Source of the DNA: Corynebacterium sp. ACRPH
GTDB taxonomy: Bacteria > Actinomycetota > Actinomycetes > Mycobacteriales > Mycobacteriaceae
Length of the DNA: 64,000 bases
Assembly (NCBI RefSeq): GCF_022347285.1
Contig: NZ_JAKRND010000010.1
Coordinates: forward strand, 32,392-96,391
Direction: 5' to 3'
The position numbers and the translations under genes were made by a program. The notes beneath the pieces were generated by a model. That model worked only from the letters and a program-made list of their open reading frames with translations, searched no databases and was not told the origin of the DNA. Positions 32,975-42,110 of this stretch are shown here, piece by piece (positions within the stretch are counted from its first letter, which is position 1; each line of letters opens with the position of its first letter).

Positions 32975-33354
32975 GCGCCACAGATCCCAAGACAGGCCCC
33001 AACACAGACCCGGCAAGCTACGAGCTAGACCGCGCCATCGCCGAGCGCGTCCGCTTTAACACAGACGGCCTGGTGCCCGCCATCGTCCAGGACATCACGA
33101 ATGGTGATGTGCTGATGATGGCGTGGATGAACGACCACGCCCTGGCTCACACCCTGGCCACCAAGAAGGGCACCTACTGGTCCCGGTCGCGCCAGTCCTA
33201 TTGGATCAAGGGCGAGACCAGCGGCCACACCCAGCGCGTCGAAGAGGTGCGCCTGGACTGCGACGGCGATACGGTGCTGCTGAAGATCGAGCAGACCGGC
33301 GCGGCCTGCCACACCGGCGACCGCACTTGTTTTGACGCCGACCGCTTGGCCTAA
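32971..33354 (+). CDS. hisI: Phosphoribosyl-AMP cyclohydrolase
   Basis: 127 aa, GTG 32971 overlapping the hisF stop. '[20 protein letters not shown]' and '[20 protein letters not shown]' are family blocks; zinc-binding cysteines are in '[15 protein letters not shown]' and '[13 protein letters not shown]'. It is the stand-alone cyclohydrolase; hisE and hisG are not in the window. The TAA forms the start of the trpE -10 box. Confidence 0.95.
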   Translation: MSATDPKTGPNTDPASYELDRAIAERVRFNTDGLVPAIVQDITNGDVLMMAWMNDHALAHTLATKKGTYWSRSRQSYWIKGETSGHTQRVEEVRLDCDGDTVLLKIEQTGAACHTGDRTCFDADRLA

Positions 33355-33357
33355 CAT
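33352..33357 (+). promoter_or_regulatory. -10 box of trpE, containing the hisI stop codon
   Basis: TAACAT, 7 bases before the ATG at 33365. No trp leader peptide or attenuator hairpin fits between hisI and trpE. Confidence 0.55.
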
Positions 33358-33364
33358 GTCAGAC

Positions 33365-34927
33365 ATGGGTGACAACACTTCCAGCAAGTCCATCGGTGAC
33401 CTGACAAGCCTTGAGACCTTCCGCGAGCTCGCGGCCAACCACCGCGTGGTGCCCGTGGTTCGCAAGGTCCTCGCCGATGGGGAGACCGCCCTGTCCGCCT
33501 ACCGGAAGCTCGCCGACGGCCGACCCGGCACGTTCCTGCTGGAATCGGCGGCGCATGGCCAGTCGTGGGATCGCTACTCCTTCATCGGCACCGGAGCCCG
33601 CTGCGCGCTGACCGCCAAGGGTGGCGTGGATGGTGGCGCGGCACGTTGGATCGGCCAGCCTCCGGTGGACATCCCAGAGGGCACCGACCCGCTAGATGCG
33701 ATCCGCAACACGCTGGCACACCTGCAGACCGCCCCGATGCCCGGACTGCCACCGCTGACCAGCGGCCTGGTGGGCTACATGGGCTACGACATGATCCGCT
33801 ACATCGAAAATGTGCCGGACACCTGCACCGACGACCTGAACATTCCCGACATGGTGCAGCTGCTGGTGGAGGACATGGCCGTCGTCGACCACTACGAGGG
33901 CACGATCTGGCTGATTGCCAGCGTGATCAACTGGGATAACTCCGACGAGCGCGTGGACGAGGCATACGCCGAGGCAGTCACACGTCTAGACACCATGGTG
34001 GAACGGCTGGCCACGGGCGCGGCAGGGGGCGTCACTACCTTCGAAACCCCCACACCTAAGTACCGCAGGCAGCGCACCTACGACGACCACCGCGAGCGCA
34101 TCGGCAAGGTCAAGGAGCACATCAAGGCCGGCGATGCGTTCCAGGTGGTGCTTTCGCAGCGCTTCGAAATGGAGACCGACGTCGACCCGATAGACATCTA
34201 TCGCATGCTGCGGGTATCGAACCCTTCGCCCTACATGTTCCTGGTTAACGTACCTACCGAGGGTTTTGACGCCACCGCGTTCCACATCATCGGCTCCTCC
34301 CCGGAATCGCTGGTGCAGGTCCGTGACGGCAATGTCACGACGTTCCCCATCGCCGGATCTAGGCCGCGCGGCGAGACAGTGGAGCAGGACTTCGCCTTCG
34401 AACGCGAGCTGGTCAACGACGAGAAGGAAAACTCCGAACACCTGATGCTGGTGGACCTGGGGCGCAACGACCTCGGAAGGGTCAGCGAGCCCGGCACGGT
34501 GGAAGTGCACGACTTCCGCCACGTGGAGCGCTATTCGGCGGTGATGCACCTGGTATCCGGTGTCAGCGGCAAGCTGGCCGCGGGGAAGACGGCGGTGGAT
34601 GCATTCAATGCGACGTTCCCGGCCGGGACCCTGTCGGGCGCGCCGAAGCCCTCGGCGCTGAAGATCATCGACACGCTGGAGGACACGCGCCGCGGAGTCT
34701 ACGGCGGCACAGTCGGCTACTTCGACTTTTCCGGCAACACCGACCAATCCATAGCCATCCGCACTGGGCTGTACAAGGACGGCACTGTGTACGTCCAAGC
34801 TGGCGGCGGAATCGTAGCGGACTCCGACCCGGAGGCGGAGGACCTGGAGACCCGCAACAAGGCCGCGGCGGTGCTGCGGGCGGTGGCTGCGGCGGAGACC
34901 ATGAAGAACGCAGGGGAGAAGCAGTGA
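33365..34927 (+). CDS. trpE: Anthranilate synthase component I
   Basis: 520 aa from ATG 33365; ATG 33356 is also in frame but overlaps the -10 box. TrpE makes anthranilate from chorismate with TrpG. 'PGTFLLESAAHGQSW' contains the LLES tryptophan-feedback motif. The chorismate-binding half shows 'LVDLGRNDLGRVSEPGTVEV', 'FPAGTLSGAPKPSALKIID' and 'RRGVYGGTVGYFDFSGN'. The partner trpG is not adjacent. GTGA overlap with the next gene. Confidence 0.96.
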   Translation: MGDNTSSKSIGDLTSLETFRELAANHRVVPVVRKVLADGETALSAYRKLADGRPGTFLLESAAHGQSWDRYSFIGTGARCALTAKGGVDGGAARWIGQPPVDIPEGTDPLDAIRNTLAHLQTAPMPGLPPLTSGLVGYMGYDMIRYIENVPDTCTDDLNIPDMVQLLVEDMAVVDHYEGTIWLIASVINWDNSDERVDEAYAEAVTRLDTMVERLATGAAGGVTTFETPTPKYRRQRTYDDHRERIGKVKEHIKAGDAFQVVLSQRFEMETDVDPIDIYRMLRVSNPSPYMFLVNVPTEGFDATAFHIIGSSPESLVQVRDGNVTTFPIAGSRPRGETVEQDFAFERELVNDEKENSEHLMLVDLGRNDLGRVSEPGTVEVHDFRHVERYSAVMHLVSGVSGKLAAGKTAVDAFNATFPAGTLSGAPKPSALKIIDTLEDTRRGVYGGTVGYFDFSGNTDQSIAIRTGLYKDGTVYVQAGGGIVADSDPEAEDLETRNKAAAVLRAVAAAETMKNAGEKQ

Positions 34928-35631
34928 GCAAGAGCACGGCAGAGGACGTAACAGGGGACGTAACCCAGAAGGCCAAGCGCATCCGGCAGATCGCGCTGCT
35001 GTGCGTGGTGCTGAGCGCGGCGGGCCTGTGGGGAGCAAGCCGCCTGAAGTTTGTGACCGTGGCCGTCGACGACGACAAGGCCGGGGCCTCCACCAAGGAG
35101 CTCGTGGGATCCGTGTGGGACCCCGCGCTGGTGCCGCTGGCGCTGGCGATGGTGGCCGCGCTGATCCTCTCGATGGCGGTGCAGCCCATGGTTCGGCGGG
35201 TGCTGGGTGTGGTGATCGTCGCGCTGGCGGCCACCGCCAGCTTCCGCGCAGTGCAGCTTCTAAGCAGCGACGTGGACCTGGCTCGCGCGCAGAGCCTGCT
35301 GCGAAGCGGCGCGGCCACGCAAAAGGAATCCGACCCGGTGCAGATCTCCGAATGGGCGCGAGTGATCAGCGGTGATGTGCACTCGCTGGGCATCGTGCTG
35401 GTGCTTGTCGCGGCGGCAATCGGTGTGATCGGTGGTGCGATCCTGATTCTGCGGCCCGGCCAGGAGTCCAGGGGGCACAGCCGCTACGAGACCCCGGAGG
35501 TGCGCCGCGCGGACGCGGAGGAGGACCTCGCGGAGAATCCAGATTCAACCCGCGTGCTGTGGGACGCCCTGGATGCGGGGGTGGATCCGACCGAAGAATC
35601 CGATTTCTCCCGCACCAAGCAGGGGCGATAA
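34924..35631 (+). CDS. Trp-locus membrane protein (TIGR02234-like)
   Basis: 235 aa with GTG start overlapping the trpE stop. Four hydrophobic segments (about 20-40, 60-82, 85-105 and 150-178) and an acidic cytoplasmic tail. A membrane protein at this position between trpE and trpC is conserved in mycobacteria and relatives (TIGR02234), and the length fits. Its function is unknown; a role in tryptophan metabolism or transport is only implied by context. The TAA begins the -10 box before trpC. Confidence 0.82.
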   Translation: MSKSTAEDVTGDVTQKAKRIRQIALLCVVLSAAGLWGASRLKFVTVAVDDDKAGASTKELVGSVWDPALVPLALAMVAALILSMAVQPMVRRVLGVVIVALAATASFRAVQLLSSDVDLARAQSLLRSGAATQKESDPVQISEWARVISGDVHSLGIVLVLVAAAIGVIGGAILILRPGQESRGHSRYETPEVRRADAEEDLAENPDSTRVLWDALDAGVDPTEESDFSRTKQGR

Positions 35632-35634
35632 GCT
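35629..35634 (+). promoter_or_regulatory. Possible -10 box before trpC, containing the upstream stop codon
   Basis: TAAGCT lies 7 bases before an in-frame GTG (35642), nine bases upstream of the ATG at 35651. Confidence 0.35.
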
Positions 35635-35650
35635 CAGAGGTGTGACACAC

Positions 35651-36460
35651 ATGACTGTTCTCGACCAGATCATCGCCGGGGTGCTAGAAGACCAGGCCGA
35701 GCGGGAAGCCAAGATCCCATACAAGGAGATCAAGGCCATGTCCCTGGACGCACCTCCGGCGCTCGACGCCCACGCCGCGCTGGCCGCCCCCGGGGTCAGC
35801 CTCATCGCCGAGGTGAAGCGCGCCAGCCCCTCTAAGGGAGATCTCGCCGAGATCGCCGAGCCGGAAGTGCTGGCGAAGGCCTACGAGGACAACGGGGCCA
35901 CCGCCATCAGTTGCCTCACCGAGCAGCGCCGCTTCAAGGGCTCCCTCGAGGACTTCGACGCGGTGCGCCGCGCGGTGAACATCCCGCTGCTGCGCAAGGA
36001 CTTCACGGTGAACCCGTACCAGATCCACGAGGCGCGGGCGCACGGCGCGGACATTGTGCTGCTCATCGTCGCCGCCCTCGAGCAGCAGCGCCTGGAATCC
36101 CTGCTGGACCGAACCGAGTCCCTGGGCATGACCGCCCTGGTGGAGGTCCACACCGCCGAGGAGGCCGAACGCGCTGTTGCCGCCGGTGCCAAGGTCATTG
36201 GCGTCAACGCCCGAAACCTCAAGACGCTGGACGTCGACCCGCAGGTGTTCAGCAAAATCGCCCCAACACTTCCGGACGACGTAGTGAAGATCGCAGAGTC
36301 GGGCGTCAAGAATAAAAACGACTTGAGCGCCTATGCCGCAGCGGGCGCGGACGCAGTGCTCGTCGGCGAAGGCCTGGTCACCGCAGGTAACCCCGCACAG
36401 GCGTGCCGGGACCTCGCCGCGGCGGGGAAGCACCCCGCCTGCCCCCAAAAAAATTCCTAA
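35651..36460 (+). CDS. trpC: Indole-3-glycerol phosphate synthase (monofunctional)
   Basis: 269 aa from ATG 35651 with AGAGG at 35636-35640; an in-frame GTG at 35642 would add three residues. '[16 protein letters not shown]' holds the catalytic Lys, '[20 protein letters not shown]' and '[15 protein letters not shown]' further active-site residues, '[14 protein letters not shown]' the phosphate site. There is no C-terminal TrpF domain, unlike the TrpCF fusion of C. glutamicum. Confidence 0.95.
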   Translation: MTVLDQIIAGVLEDQAEREAKIPYKEIKAMSLDAPPALDAHAALAAPGVSLIAEVKRASPSKGDLAEIAEPEVLAKAYEDNGATAISCLTEQRRFKGSLEDFDAVRRAVNIPLLRKDFTVNPYQIHEARAHGADIVLLIVAALEQQRLESLLDRTESLGMTALVEVHTAEEAERAVAAGAKVIGVNARNLKTLDVDPQVFSKIAPTLPDDVVKIAESGVKNKNDLSAYAAAGADAVLVGEGLVTAGNPAQACRDLAAAGKHPACPQKNS

Positions 36461-36464
36461 GCGA

Positions 36465-36470
36465 TAGCAT
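36465..36470 (+). promoter_or_regulatory. Possible -10 box before trpB
   Basis: TAGCAT, 8 bases before the trpB GTG at 36479, in the only AT-rich stretch between trpC and trpB. Confidence 0.4.
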
Positions 36471-36478
36471 ATAAAACT

Positions 36479-37768
36479 GTGACTACCGAGAAGACCTTCA
36501 AGAACGCCGACGCGCAGGGCAAGGCCCTGCCGACGGTAGGCGAGATCCTGGCGACCGCCACCCACCACGAGCCCGACGAGCGCGGACACTGGGGTGACTT
36601 CGGCGGCCGCTACGTCCCCGAGGCCCTCATGGCAGTGATCGAAGAGATCACCGACGCCTGGGCGAAGGCCCGCTCGGACCAGGGCTACCTGGACCAGCTA
36701 GACGAGCTGCACCGCACCTACACCGGCCGCCCGTCGCCGCTGTACTACGCGGACCGCTTCTCCGAGGCCGTGGGTGCCGAAGTGTGGCTGAAGCGCGAAG
36801 ACCTCAACCACACCGGCTCCCACAAGATCAACAACGTGCTGGGGCAGGTGCTGCTGGCCAAGCGCATGGGCAAGACTCGCGTGATCGCGGAGACCGGCGC
36901 GGGCCAGCACGGTGTGGCCACGGCGACGGCCTGTGCGCTGCTCGGCCTGGAATGCCGGATCTACATGGGGGCTGTGGACGCCGAACGTCAGGCCCTCAAC
37001 ATTGCCCGCATGCGCCTGCTCGGCGCCCACGTGGAGGTAGTGGAGATCGGCTCCCGCACCCTGAAGGACGCGATCAACGAGGCCATGCGCTTCTGGGTTT
37101 CCAACGCCGACGACACCTACTACTGCTTCGGCACCGCCGCCGGCCCGCACCCGTTCCCGCAGATGGTGCGCGACCTGCAGCGCGTGATCGGCGTGGAGGC
37201 GCGCCAGCAGTTGCTGGCCGAGACCGGTAAGCTGCCCGACGCCGTGGTGGCCTGCGTGGGCGGCGGTTCCAATGCGATCGGACTGTTCCACCCGTTCATC
37301 GAGGACGAAGGCGTGGACATCGTCGGCGCTGAGGCCGCGGGCGACGGTGTAGAGACCGGTCGCCACGCCGCGCCGATCAACCTGGGGCTGCAGGGCGTGT
37401 TCCAGGGGGCCTTCGCCGACCTCATGCAGGACGAGGACGGGCAGATTATCGAATCGCACTCTATCTCCGCCGGGTTGGACTACCCGGGCGTGGGGCCGGA
37501 GCACTCTAAGCTGCACGCGGAGGGGCGCGCCCGCTACCTGCCGATCACCGACTCCGAGGCCATGGATGGCTTCAAGCAGCTGACCCGCCTGGAGGGCATC
37601 ATCCCCGCGATCGAGTCTTCCCACGCCGTCGCCGCCGCCATTAAGGTGGCCGCGGAGAAGCCGGGCGCCACGCTGATTGTGAACATTTCCGGTCGCGGCG
37701 ACAAGGACGTCAACACCGCCGCGAAGTGGTTCGACATGCTGGATCAGAAGAGCGAGAAGGACGGCTAA
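36479..37768 (+). CDS. trpB: Tryptophan synthase beta chain
   Basis: 429 aa, GTG start. PLP-dependent condensation of indole with serine. '[20 protein letters not shown]', '[20 protein letters not shown]' (the Lys of HK forms the Schiff base), '[19 protein letters not shown]', '[16 protein letters not shown]' (phosphate loop) and '[12 protein letters not shown]' are all intact. Its stop is 3 bases before trpA. Confidence 0.97.
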   Translation: MTTEKTFKNADAQGKALPTVGEILATATHHEPDERGHWGDFGGRYVPEALMAVIEEITDAWAKARSDQGYLDQLDELHRTYTGRPSPLYYADRFSEAVGAEVWLKREDLNHTGSHKINNVLGQVLLAKRMGKTRVIAETGAGQHGVATATACALLGLECRIYMGAVDAERQALNIARMRLLGAHVEVVEIGSRTLKDAINEAMRFWVSNADDTYYCFGTAAGPHPFPQMVRDLQRVIGVEARQQLLAETGKLPDAVVACVGGGSNAIGLFHPFIEDEGVDIVGAEAAGDGVETGRHAAPINLGLQGVFQGAFADLMQDEDGQIIESHSISAGLDYPGVGPEHSKLHAEGRARYLPITDSEAMDGFKQLTRLEGIIPAIESSHAVAAAIKVAAEKPGATLIVNISGRGDKDVNTAAKWFDMLDQKSEKDG

Positions 37769-37771
37769 CCC

Positions 37772-38542
37772 ATGACCTCCCGACTTTCTAAGGTTTTCAC
37801 CGACGCGCGCGCCGAGGGAAGAGCCGCACTCGTGGCCTACTTCCCGGCCGGGTATCCCACGGTGGCTAAGTCCAAGGAGCTCGTCGCCGAGCTGGCCCAG
37901 CACGCCGACCTGATCGAGGTGGGTATTCCGTTTACCGACCCGATGATGGACGGCCCCACCATCCAGGCAGCAGCCAACGAAGCGCTGGCCAATGGCTTCC
38001 GGGTGAAGGACACGCTCGAGGTCGTCCGCACGGTTACCGAGGCGGGTGGCCAGGCCGTCATCATGTCCTATTGGAACCCCGTGCTGCAGTACGGCCCGGA
38101 GAAGTTCGCCGCCGACCTGGCCGCCGCCGGGGGACTGGGCTCCATCATCCCGGACCTGCTGCCGGAGGAAGCCGGCCGTTGGGCGGAGGCCTGCAAGGCC
38201 AATGACCTATCGCCGGTCTATCTCGTCGCGCCCTCCACCACGCCCGAGCGCATGGCCCTTACTGTTGACGCCGGCGACGGCTTCATCTACGCAGCATCCC
38301 ACATGGGGGTGACGGGCGCGCAGGACGAGGTCTCCAGTTCCGCTGAGGAGCTGGTCGCCCGCGTCCGCGAGGCCACGGACCTGCCGGTGGCAGTGGGACT
38401 GGGTGTGAAGACCGGTAAGCACGCGGCGGATATTGCCTCCTACGCAGACGGCGTGATCGTCGGCTCCGCGCTGATCCAGGCCGCATCCGACGGCAACCTG
38501 GGCGAGCTGGCCGCAGAGCTGGCGCGAGGCGTTCGCGCATGA
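37772..38542 (+). CDS. trpA: Tryptophan synthase alpha chain
   Basis: 256 aa. Cleaves indole-3-glycerol phosphate and channels indole to TrpB. '[19 protein letters not shown]', '[20 protein letters not shown]' (catalytic Glu and Asp), '[15 protein letters not shown]' and '[20 protein letters not shown]' fit the family, although the usual 'GDP' after 'TAG' is here 'PAGYP'. ATGA overlap with lgt. Confidence 0.95.
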   Translation: MTSRLSKVFTDARAEGRAALVAYFPAGYPTVAKSKELVAELAQHADLIEVGIPFTDPMMDGPTIQAAANEALANGFRVKDTLEVVRTVTEAGGQAVIMSYWNPVLQYGPEKFAADLAAAGGLGSIIPDLLPEEAGRWAEACKANDLSPVYLVAPSTTPERMALTVDAGDGFIYAASHMGVTGAQDEVSSSAEELVARVREATDLPVAVGLGVKTGKHAADIASYADGVIVGSALIQAASDGNLGELAAELARGVRA

Positions 38543-39402
38543 TCGCGGCGGCCATTCCTTCGCCACCGCAGGGGGTCTGGGAGCTAGGCCCCATTCCCAT
38601 CCGCGCCTACGCGCTGTGCATCCTCACAGGCGTGATCGTGGCCTACTTCTGGACCCGCCGTCGCTACGCGAAGCTGGGCGGGGACCCGGAGGTCACCGTC
38701 GACGCGCTGCTCGTCGCCGTGCCCGCGGGCATCATCGGCGCCCGGATTTACCACGTGATTACCGATCACGATAAGTATTTCGGCGAGGGCAAAGACCCCA
38801 CCCAGGTGTTCAACATCACCAATGGCGGTTTGGGGATCTGGGGCGGAGTCGTCCTGGGCTCCCTGGCCGTGTGGCTGCTGTTCAAGGCCAAGGGGCTGCC
38901 ACTGGGCACTTTCGCCGCCGCCGTGGCGCCGACGGTGCCGCTGGCGCAGGCCATCGGCCGGCTGGGCAACTGGTTCAATCAGGAACTCTACGGCGGGCCC
39001 AGCGACGCACCCTGGGCGCTGGAAATCTACCGCCGTGTGGACGAAAGCGGCTACACCGCACCCATCACCGGCCGCTCCACCGGGGAAGTGCTGGCCACCG
39101 TCCAGCCGACGTTCCTCTACGAGCTGATCTGGAACCTGCTCGTGGTCGTACTGCTGCTAGTCGCGGAACGCTACTGGCGCGTTGGCGGGAGCAGACTGTT
39201 CACCCTCTACGTCATGGGCTACACCTTCGGCCGCTTCTTCATCGAAAACATGCGCACAGACGCCGCCACCACCGTGTTCGGCGACGTGCGCATCAACGTT
39301 GTCGTTTCCGCAGTGGTGTTCCTCGCCGCGACAGCACTGTTCATCTGGTGGACGGTGCAGCAACGCAAGGCTGAGGGCGTCACAAAAGAAGAAGCGAAGT
39401 AG
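38539..39402 (+). CDS. lgt: Prolipoprotein diacylglyceryl transferase
   Basis: 287 aa, seven-helix membrane enzyme that lipidates the lipobox cysteine of prolipoproteins, as needed for several lipoproteins in this window. The Lgt signature appears as '[20 protein letters not shown]'; '[20 protein letters not shown]' and '[20 protein letters not shown]' are other conserved blocks. The start overlaps trpA, the same order as in mycobacteria. Confidence 0.95.
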   Translation: MIAAAIPSPPQGVWELGPIPIRAYALCILTGVIVAYFWTRRRYAKLGGDPEVTVDALLVAVPAGIIGARIYHVITDHDKYFGEGKDPTQVFNITNGGLGIWGGVVLGSLAVWLLFKAKGLPLGTFAAAVAPTVPLAQAIGRLGNWFNQELYGGPSDAPWALEIYRRVDESGYTAPITGRSTGEVLATVQPTFLYELIWNLLVVVLLLVAERYWRVGGSRLFTLYVMGYTFGRFFIENMRTDAATTVFGDVRINVVVSAVVFLAATALFIWWTVQQRKAEGVTKEEAK

Positions 39403-39422
39403 CGGGGACAACGCTGCGGGGC

Positions 39423-39428
39423 TATCCT
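39423..39428 (+). promoter_or_regulatory. -10 box of pyk (leaderless)
   Basis: TATCCT, 7 bases before the pyk GTG at 39436. Confidence 0.5.
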
Positions 39429-39435
39429 CGAGTCC

Positions 39436-40854
39436 GTGAATAGAAGAACCAAGATTGTTTGCACCCTGGGTCCCGCGGTCGCTTCGAAGGAGCAGATTCG
39501 CGGGCTCGTAGACGCAGGAATGAACGTTGCGCGCCTCAACTTTTCCCACGGCGAGCACGCAGACCACGAGCAAAACTACAACTGGGTTCGACAGGCCACC
39601 GATGAATCCGGCAAGGCCGTCGGTATCCTCGCCGACCTGCAAGGCCCGAAGATCCGCCTGGGACGCTTCGCAGAGGGCGCAACCGTCTGGGCGACCGGCG
39701 AGACCGTACGCATCACCGTCGACGACGTGCAGGGCACGCACGACCGCGTATCCACCACCTACAAGGGCCTGGCTCGCGACGCCCGCCCCGGCGACCGCCT
39801 ACTGGTCGACGACGGCAAGATCGCGCTGGTGTGCAAGGAAGTCGACGGCAACGACGTCGTGTGTGAAGTCACCGAAGGCGGCCCGGTTTCCAACAACAAG
39901 GGAGTCTCCCTGCCGGGCATGAACATCTCCGTGCCGGCGCTGAGCGAGAAGGACACCGAAGACCTGCGCTTCGCCCTGCAGCTGGGCGTGGACTTCATCG
40001 CCCTGTCCTTCGTGCGCAGCCCCTCCGACGTGGAGCTGGTGCGCGACATCATGGACGAAGTTGGCCGCCGCGTGCCGGTGATCGCCAAGCTGGAGAAACC
40101 GGAGGCAGTCGACGCGCTGGAGCCGGTTATTCTGGCCTTCGACGCAATCATGGTCGCCCGCGGTGACCTGGGCGTGGAGGTGCCGCTGGAAGACGTACCG
40201 CTGGTGCAGAAGCGCGCCATCCAGATTGCCCGCGAAAACGCCAAGCCGGTGATCGTGGCAACGCAGATGCTGGACTCCATGATCGAGAACTCCCGCCCGA
40301 CGCGCGCCGAAGCCTCCGACGTGGCCAACGCCGTGCTCGACGGTGCGGATGCCGTGATGCTCTCCGGCGAGACCTCCATCGGCAAGCACCCGATCACCAC
40401 CGTGGAGACGATGGCCCGCATCGTGCGCGCCGCAGAGATCGACGGGGAAGTGCCACCGCTTACGCACCGCCCGCGCACCCGCCGCGGCGTGATTTCCTAC
40501 GCAGCCAAGGACATCGGCGAGCGCCTGAACGCGAAGGCACTCGTGGCCTTTACCTCCTCCGGCGACACGGCCAAGCGCGTGGCGCGCCTACGTTCCCACC
40601 TGCCACTGCTGGTGTTCACGCCGTCGCAGGCCGTGCGCTCGCAGCTGGCCCTGACGTGGGGTGTGGAGACGTTCCTCATCGAAGACGTGAAGTCCACCGA
40701 CGAGATGATGGACACCGTCGACCACCACCTGCTGGCCATGCCGCAATACAAGTACGACGACATGATGGTCGTCGTCGCCGGCTCTCCGCCCGGGATCTCC
40801 GGCAACACCAACATGATCCAGGTGCACCTGCTGGGTCAGGAGCGGAAGAGGTAA
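39436..40854 (+). CDS. pyk: Pyruvate kinase (classical)
   Basis: 472 aa, GTG start. 'RRTKIVCTLGPAVASKEQIR', 'GMNVARLNFSHGEH', 'ILADLQGPKIRLGRF', 'VIAKLEKPEAVDALEPVILA' (catalytic Lys), 'IMVARGDLGVEVPLEDVPLV' and 'TRAEASDVANAVLDGADAVM' are intact, and the C-terminal allosteric domain (about 350-472) is complete, in contrast to Pyk2 at 8602. The 3' end overlaps the converging amidohydrolase gene by 19 bases. Confidence 0.97.
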   Translation: MNRRTKIVCTLGPAVASKEQIRGLVDAGMNVARLNFSHGEHADHEQNYNWVRQATDESGKAVGILADLQGPKIRLGRFAEGATVWATGETVRITVDDVQGTHDRVSTTYKGLARDARPGDRLLVDDGKIALVCKEVDGNDVVCEVTEGGPVSNNKGVSLPGMNISVPALSEKDTEDLRFALQLGVDFIALSFVRSPSDVELVRDIMDEVGRRVPVIAKLEKPEAVDALEPVILAFDAIMVARGDLGVEVPLEDVPLVQKRAIQIARENAKPVIVATQMLDSMIENSRPTRAEASDVANAVLDGADAVMLSGETSIGKHPITTVETMARIVRAAEIDGEVPPLTHRPRTRRGVISYAAKDIGERLNAKALVAFTSSGDTAKRVARLRSHLPLLVFTPSQAVRSQLALTWGVETFLIEDVKSTDEMMDTVDHHLLAMPQYKYDDMMVVVAGSPPGISGNTNMIQVHLLGQERKR

Positions 40855-42068
40855 CTCAGCGTCGCGGCCAACGCCGCGTCCGTGGAGGTGCCCAGCGCCT
40901 CAATGCGCGGGGCGAAAGCACCGTGGTGGTTACCCGGCACCGGCTCCCCGGAAGCCCACAGCTCCGGATCCGTGGTGCCGATAGTCCAGAAAAGGTAGGG
41001 CACGTCGAAGTGGCGGGGGATCTCCGAGAAGTCCTCGGAGGCTGTCCAGGGTTCGGCGTCAATAGAATCTTCCCCGAAGACCGCATCAAACACCGGGCGT
41101 ACGTGCTCGAACGTGCTGGGGGTATTGTCGGTGAGCTCGCCGTGGGCGGAGTACTCGAACTCGGGCGGAAGCTCGCAGCCGGAAGCATCGCACTCGGCGC
41201 GGACGACCCGCTCGATGGCGGCGTAGGTCTTGTCGCGTACGTCCGTGTCGTAGAAGCGGCAGTTCAGCACCAGCGTGGCATCCTCCGGGATGGTGTTGTT
41301 TGTGTGACCGGAAGAAAGTGTGCCGACGGTGATGACGGCGAAGTCCGACGGGGCGACCTCGCGGCCGACGATGCCCTGTAGGCGGACAACGATCATCGCA
41401 GCGAGGAACGTCGGGTCGATTGATTCCTGCGGGCGCGAGCCGTGGGAGGACTTACCGTAGAGCTTGATGGTGATCGTGTCGCAGGCCGCCAGCACCGGGC
41501 CGGACGCGGACATCACAGTGCCGAGGCGGCCAGGCAGGACGTGCTGGCCCAGGCACACATCGGGGGTGGGGATCTTCTCCGCCAGGCCGTCGTTGATCAT
41601 GTTGCTGGCGCCGGCGGTGACCTCCTCCGCGGGCTGGAACAGCGCAATGAAGGTGCCGTGCCAGGCATCGCGGCGCTCGTCGAGAACCGCGCACAGCCCC
41701 ATGAGCGCCGCGGCGTGCATGTCGTGGCCGCACGCATGCATGACCCCGTCGTTCTTGGAGGCATAAGGCCGGCCCGTTGTTTCCTGCACGGGGAGGGCAT
41801 CAAAATCTGCGCGCATGAGGACGGTTGGCTCGTCTGCGCTAGTTGCCTCGTTGCTCGGGTTACGGAACACTGCGGTGACGCCATAACCCCCGATGCCCGT
41901 GGTTACTTCGCAATCCATCTGCGCCAACCGCGCGGTAATGTGCTTGGCGGTTTGCTCCTCCTGCAGCGACAACTCGGGGTTCTCGTGCATCCACTGGTAG
42001 AAGCTATCCTGCCAGCTCAGATCCACGCCGTGGTTTGCGATGAACTCTGCAATATTCGCGTTGTGCAT
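40836..42068 (-). CDS. M20-family amidohydrolase (peptidase/aminoacylase-like)
   Basis: 410 aa. Metal-binding motifs of M20D enzymes: 'MHACGHDMHAAALMGL', 'LFQPAEEVTAGASNMINDG' (catalytic Glu) and 'PEDATLVLNCRFYD'; 'SSHGSRPQESIDP' is the dimerisation/substrate block and 'WTASEDFSEIPRHFDVPYLF' the C-terminal metal ligand region. Family members deacylate amino acids or cleave hippurate-like amides; in corynebacteria an odour-releasing N-acyl-glutamine aminoacylase is a known relative, but substrate here is not determined. RBS AAAGGA lies near 42080-42085. Confidence 0.88.
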   Translation of the reverse strand: MHNANIAEFIANHGVDLSWQDSFYQWMHENPELSLQEEQTAKHITARLAQMDCEVTTGIGGYGVTAVFRNPSNEATSADEPTVLMRADFDALPVQETTGRPYASKNDGVMHACGHDMHAAALMGLCAVLDERRDAWHGTFIALFQPAEEVTAGASNMINDGLAEKIPTPDVCLGQHVLPGRLGTVMSASGPVLAACDTITIKLYGKSSHGSRPQESIDPTFLAAMIVVRLQGIVGREVAPSDFAVITVGTLSSGHTNNTIPEDATLVLNCRFYDTDVRDKTYAAIERVVRAECDASGCELPPEFEYSAHGELTDNTPSTFEHVRPVFDAVFGEDSIDAEPWTASEDFSEIPRHFDVPYLFWTIGTTDPELWASGEPVPGNHHGAFAPRIEALGTSTDAALAATLSYLFRS

Positions 42069-42086
42069 TGCGAGATTTGTCCTTTC

Positions 42087-42110
42087 TAGCGGATTAGCGG
42101 ATTAGCGGAT
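42087..42110. repeat. Three tandem copies of TAGCGGAT spanning a stop codon
   Basis: Perfect 8-bp tandem repeats. On the minus strand they read ATCCGCTA three times; the DUF4921 stop TAA (42104-42102) falls at the junction of the first two, and the last copy abuts the amidohydrolase ribosome binding site. Confidence 0.85.

Noticed and set aside
33355..33364. A trp leader peptide or attenuator before trpE
   Set aside because: Only 10 bases separate hisI and trpE; there is no room for a leader peptide or terminator/antiterminator pair.
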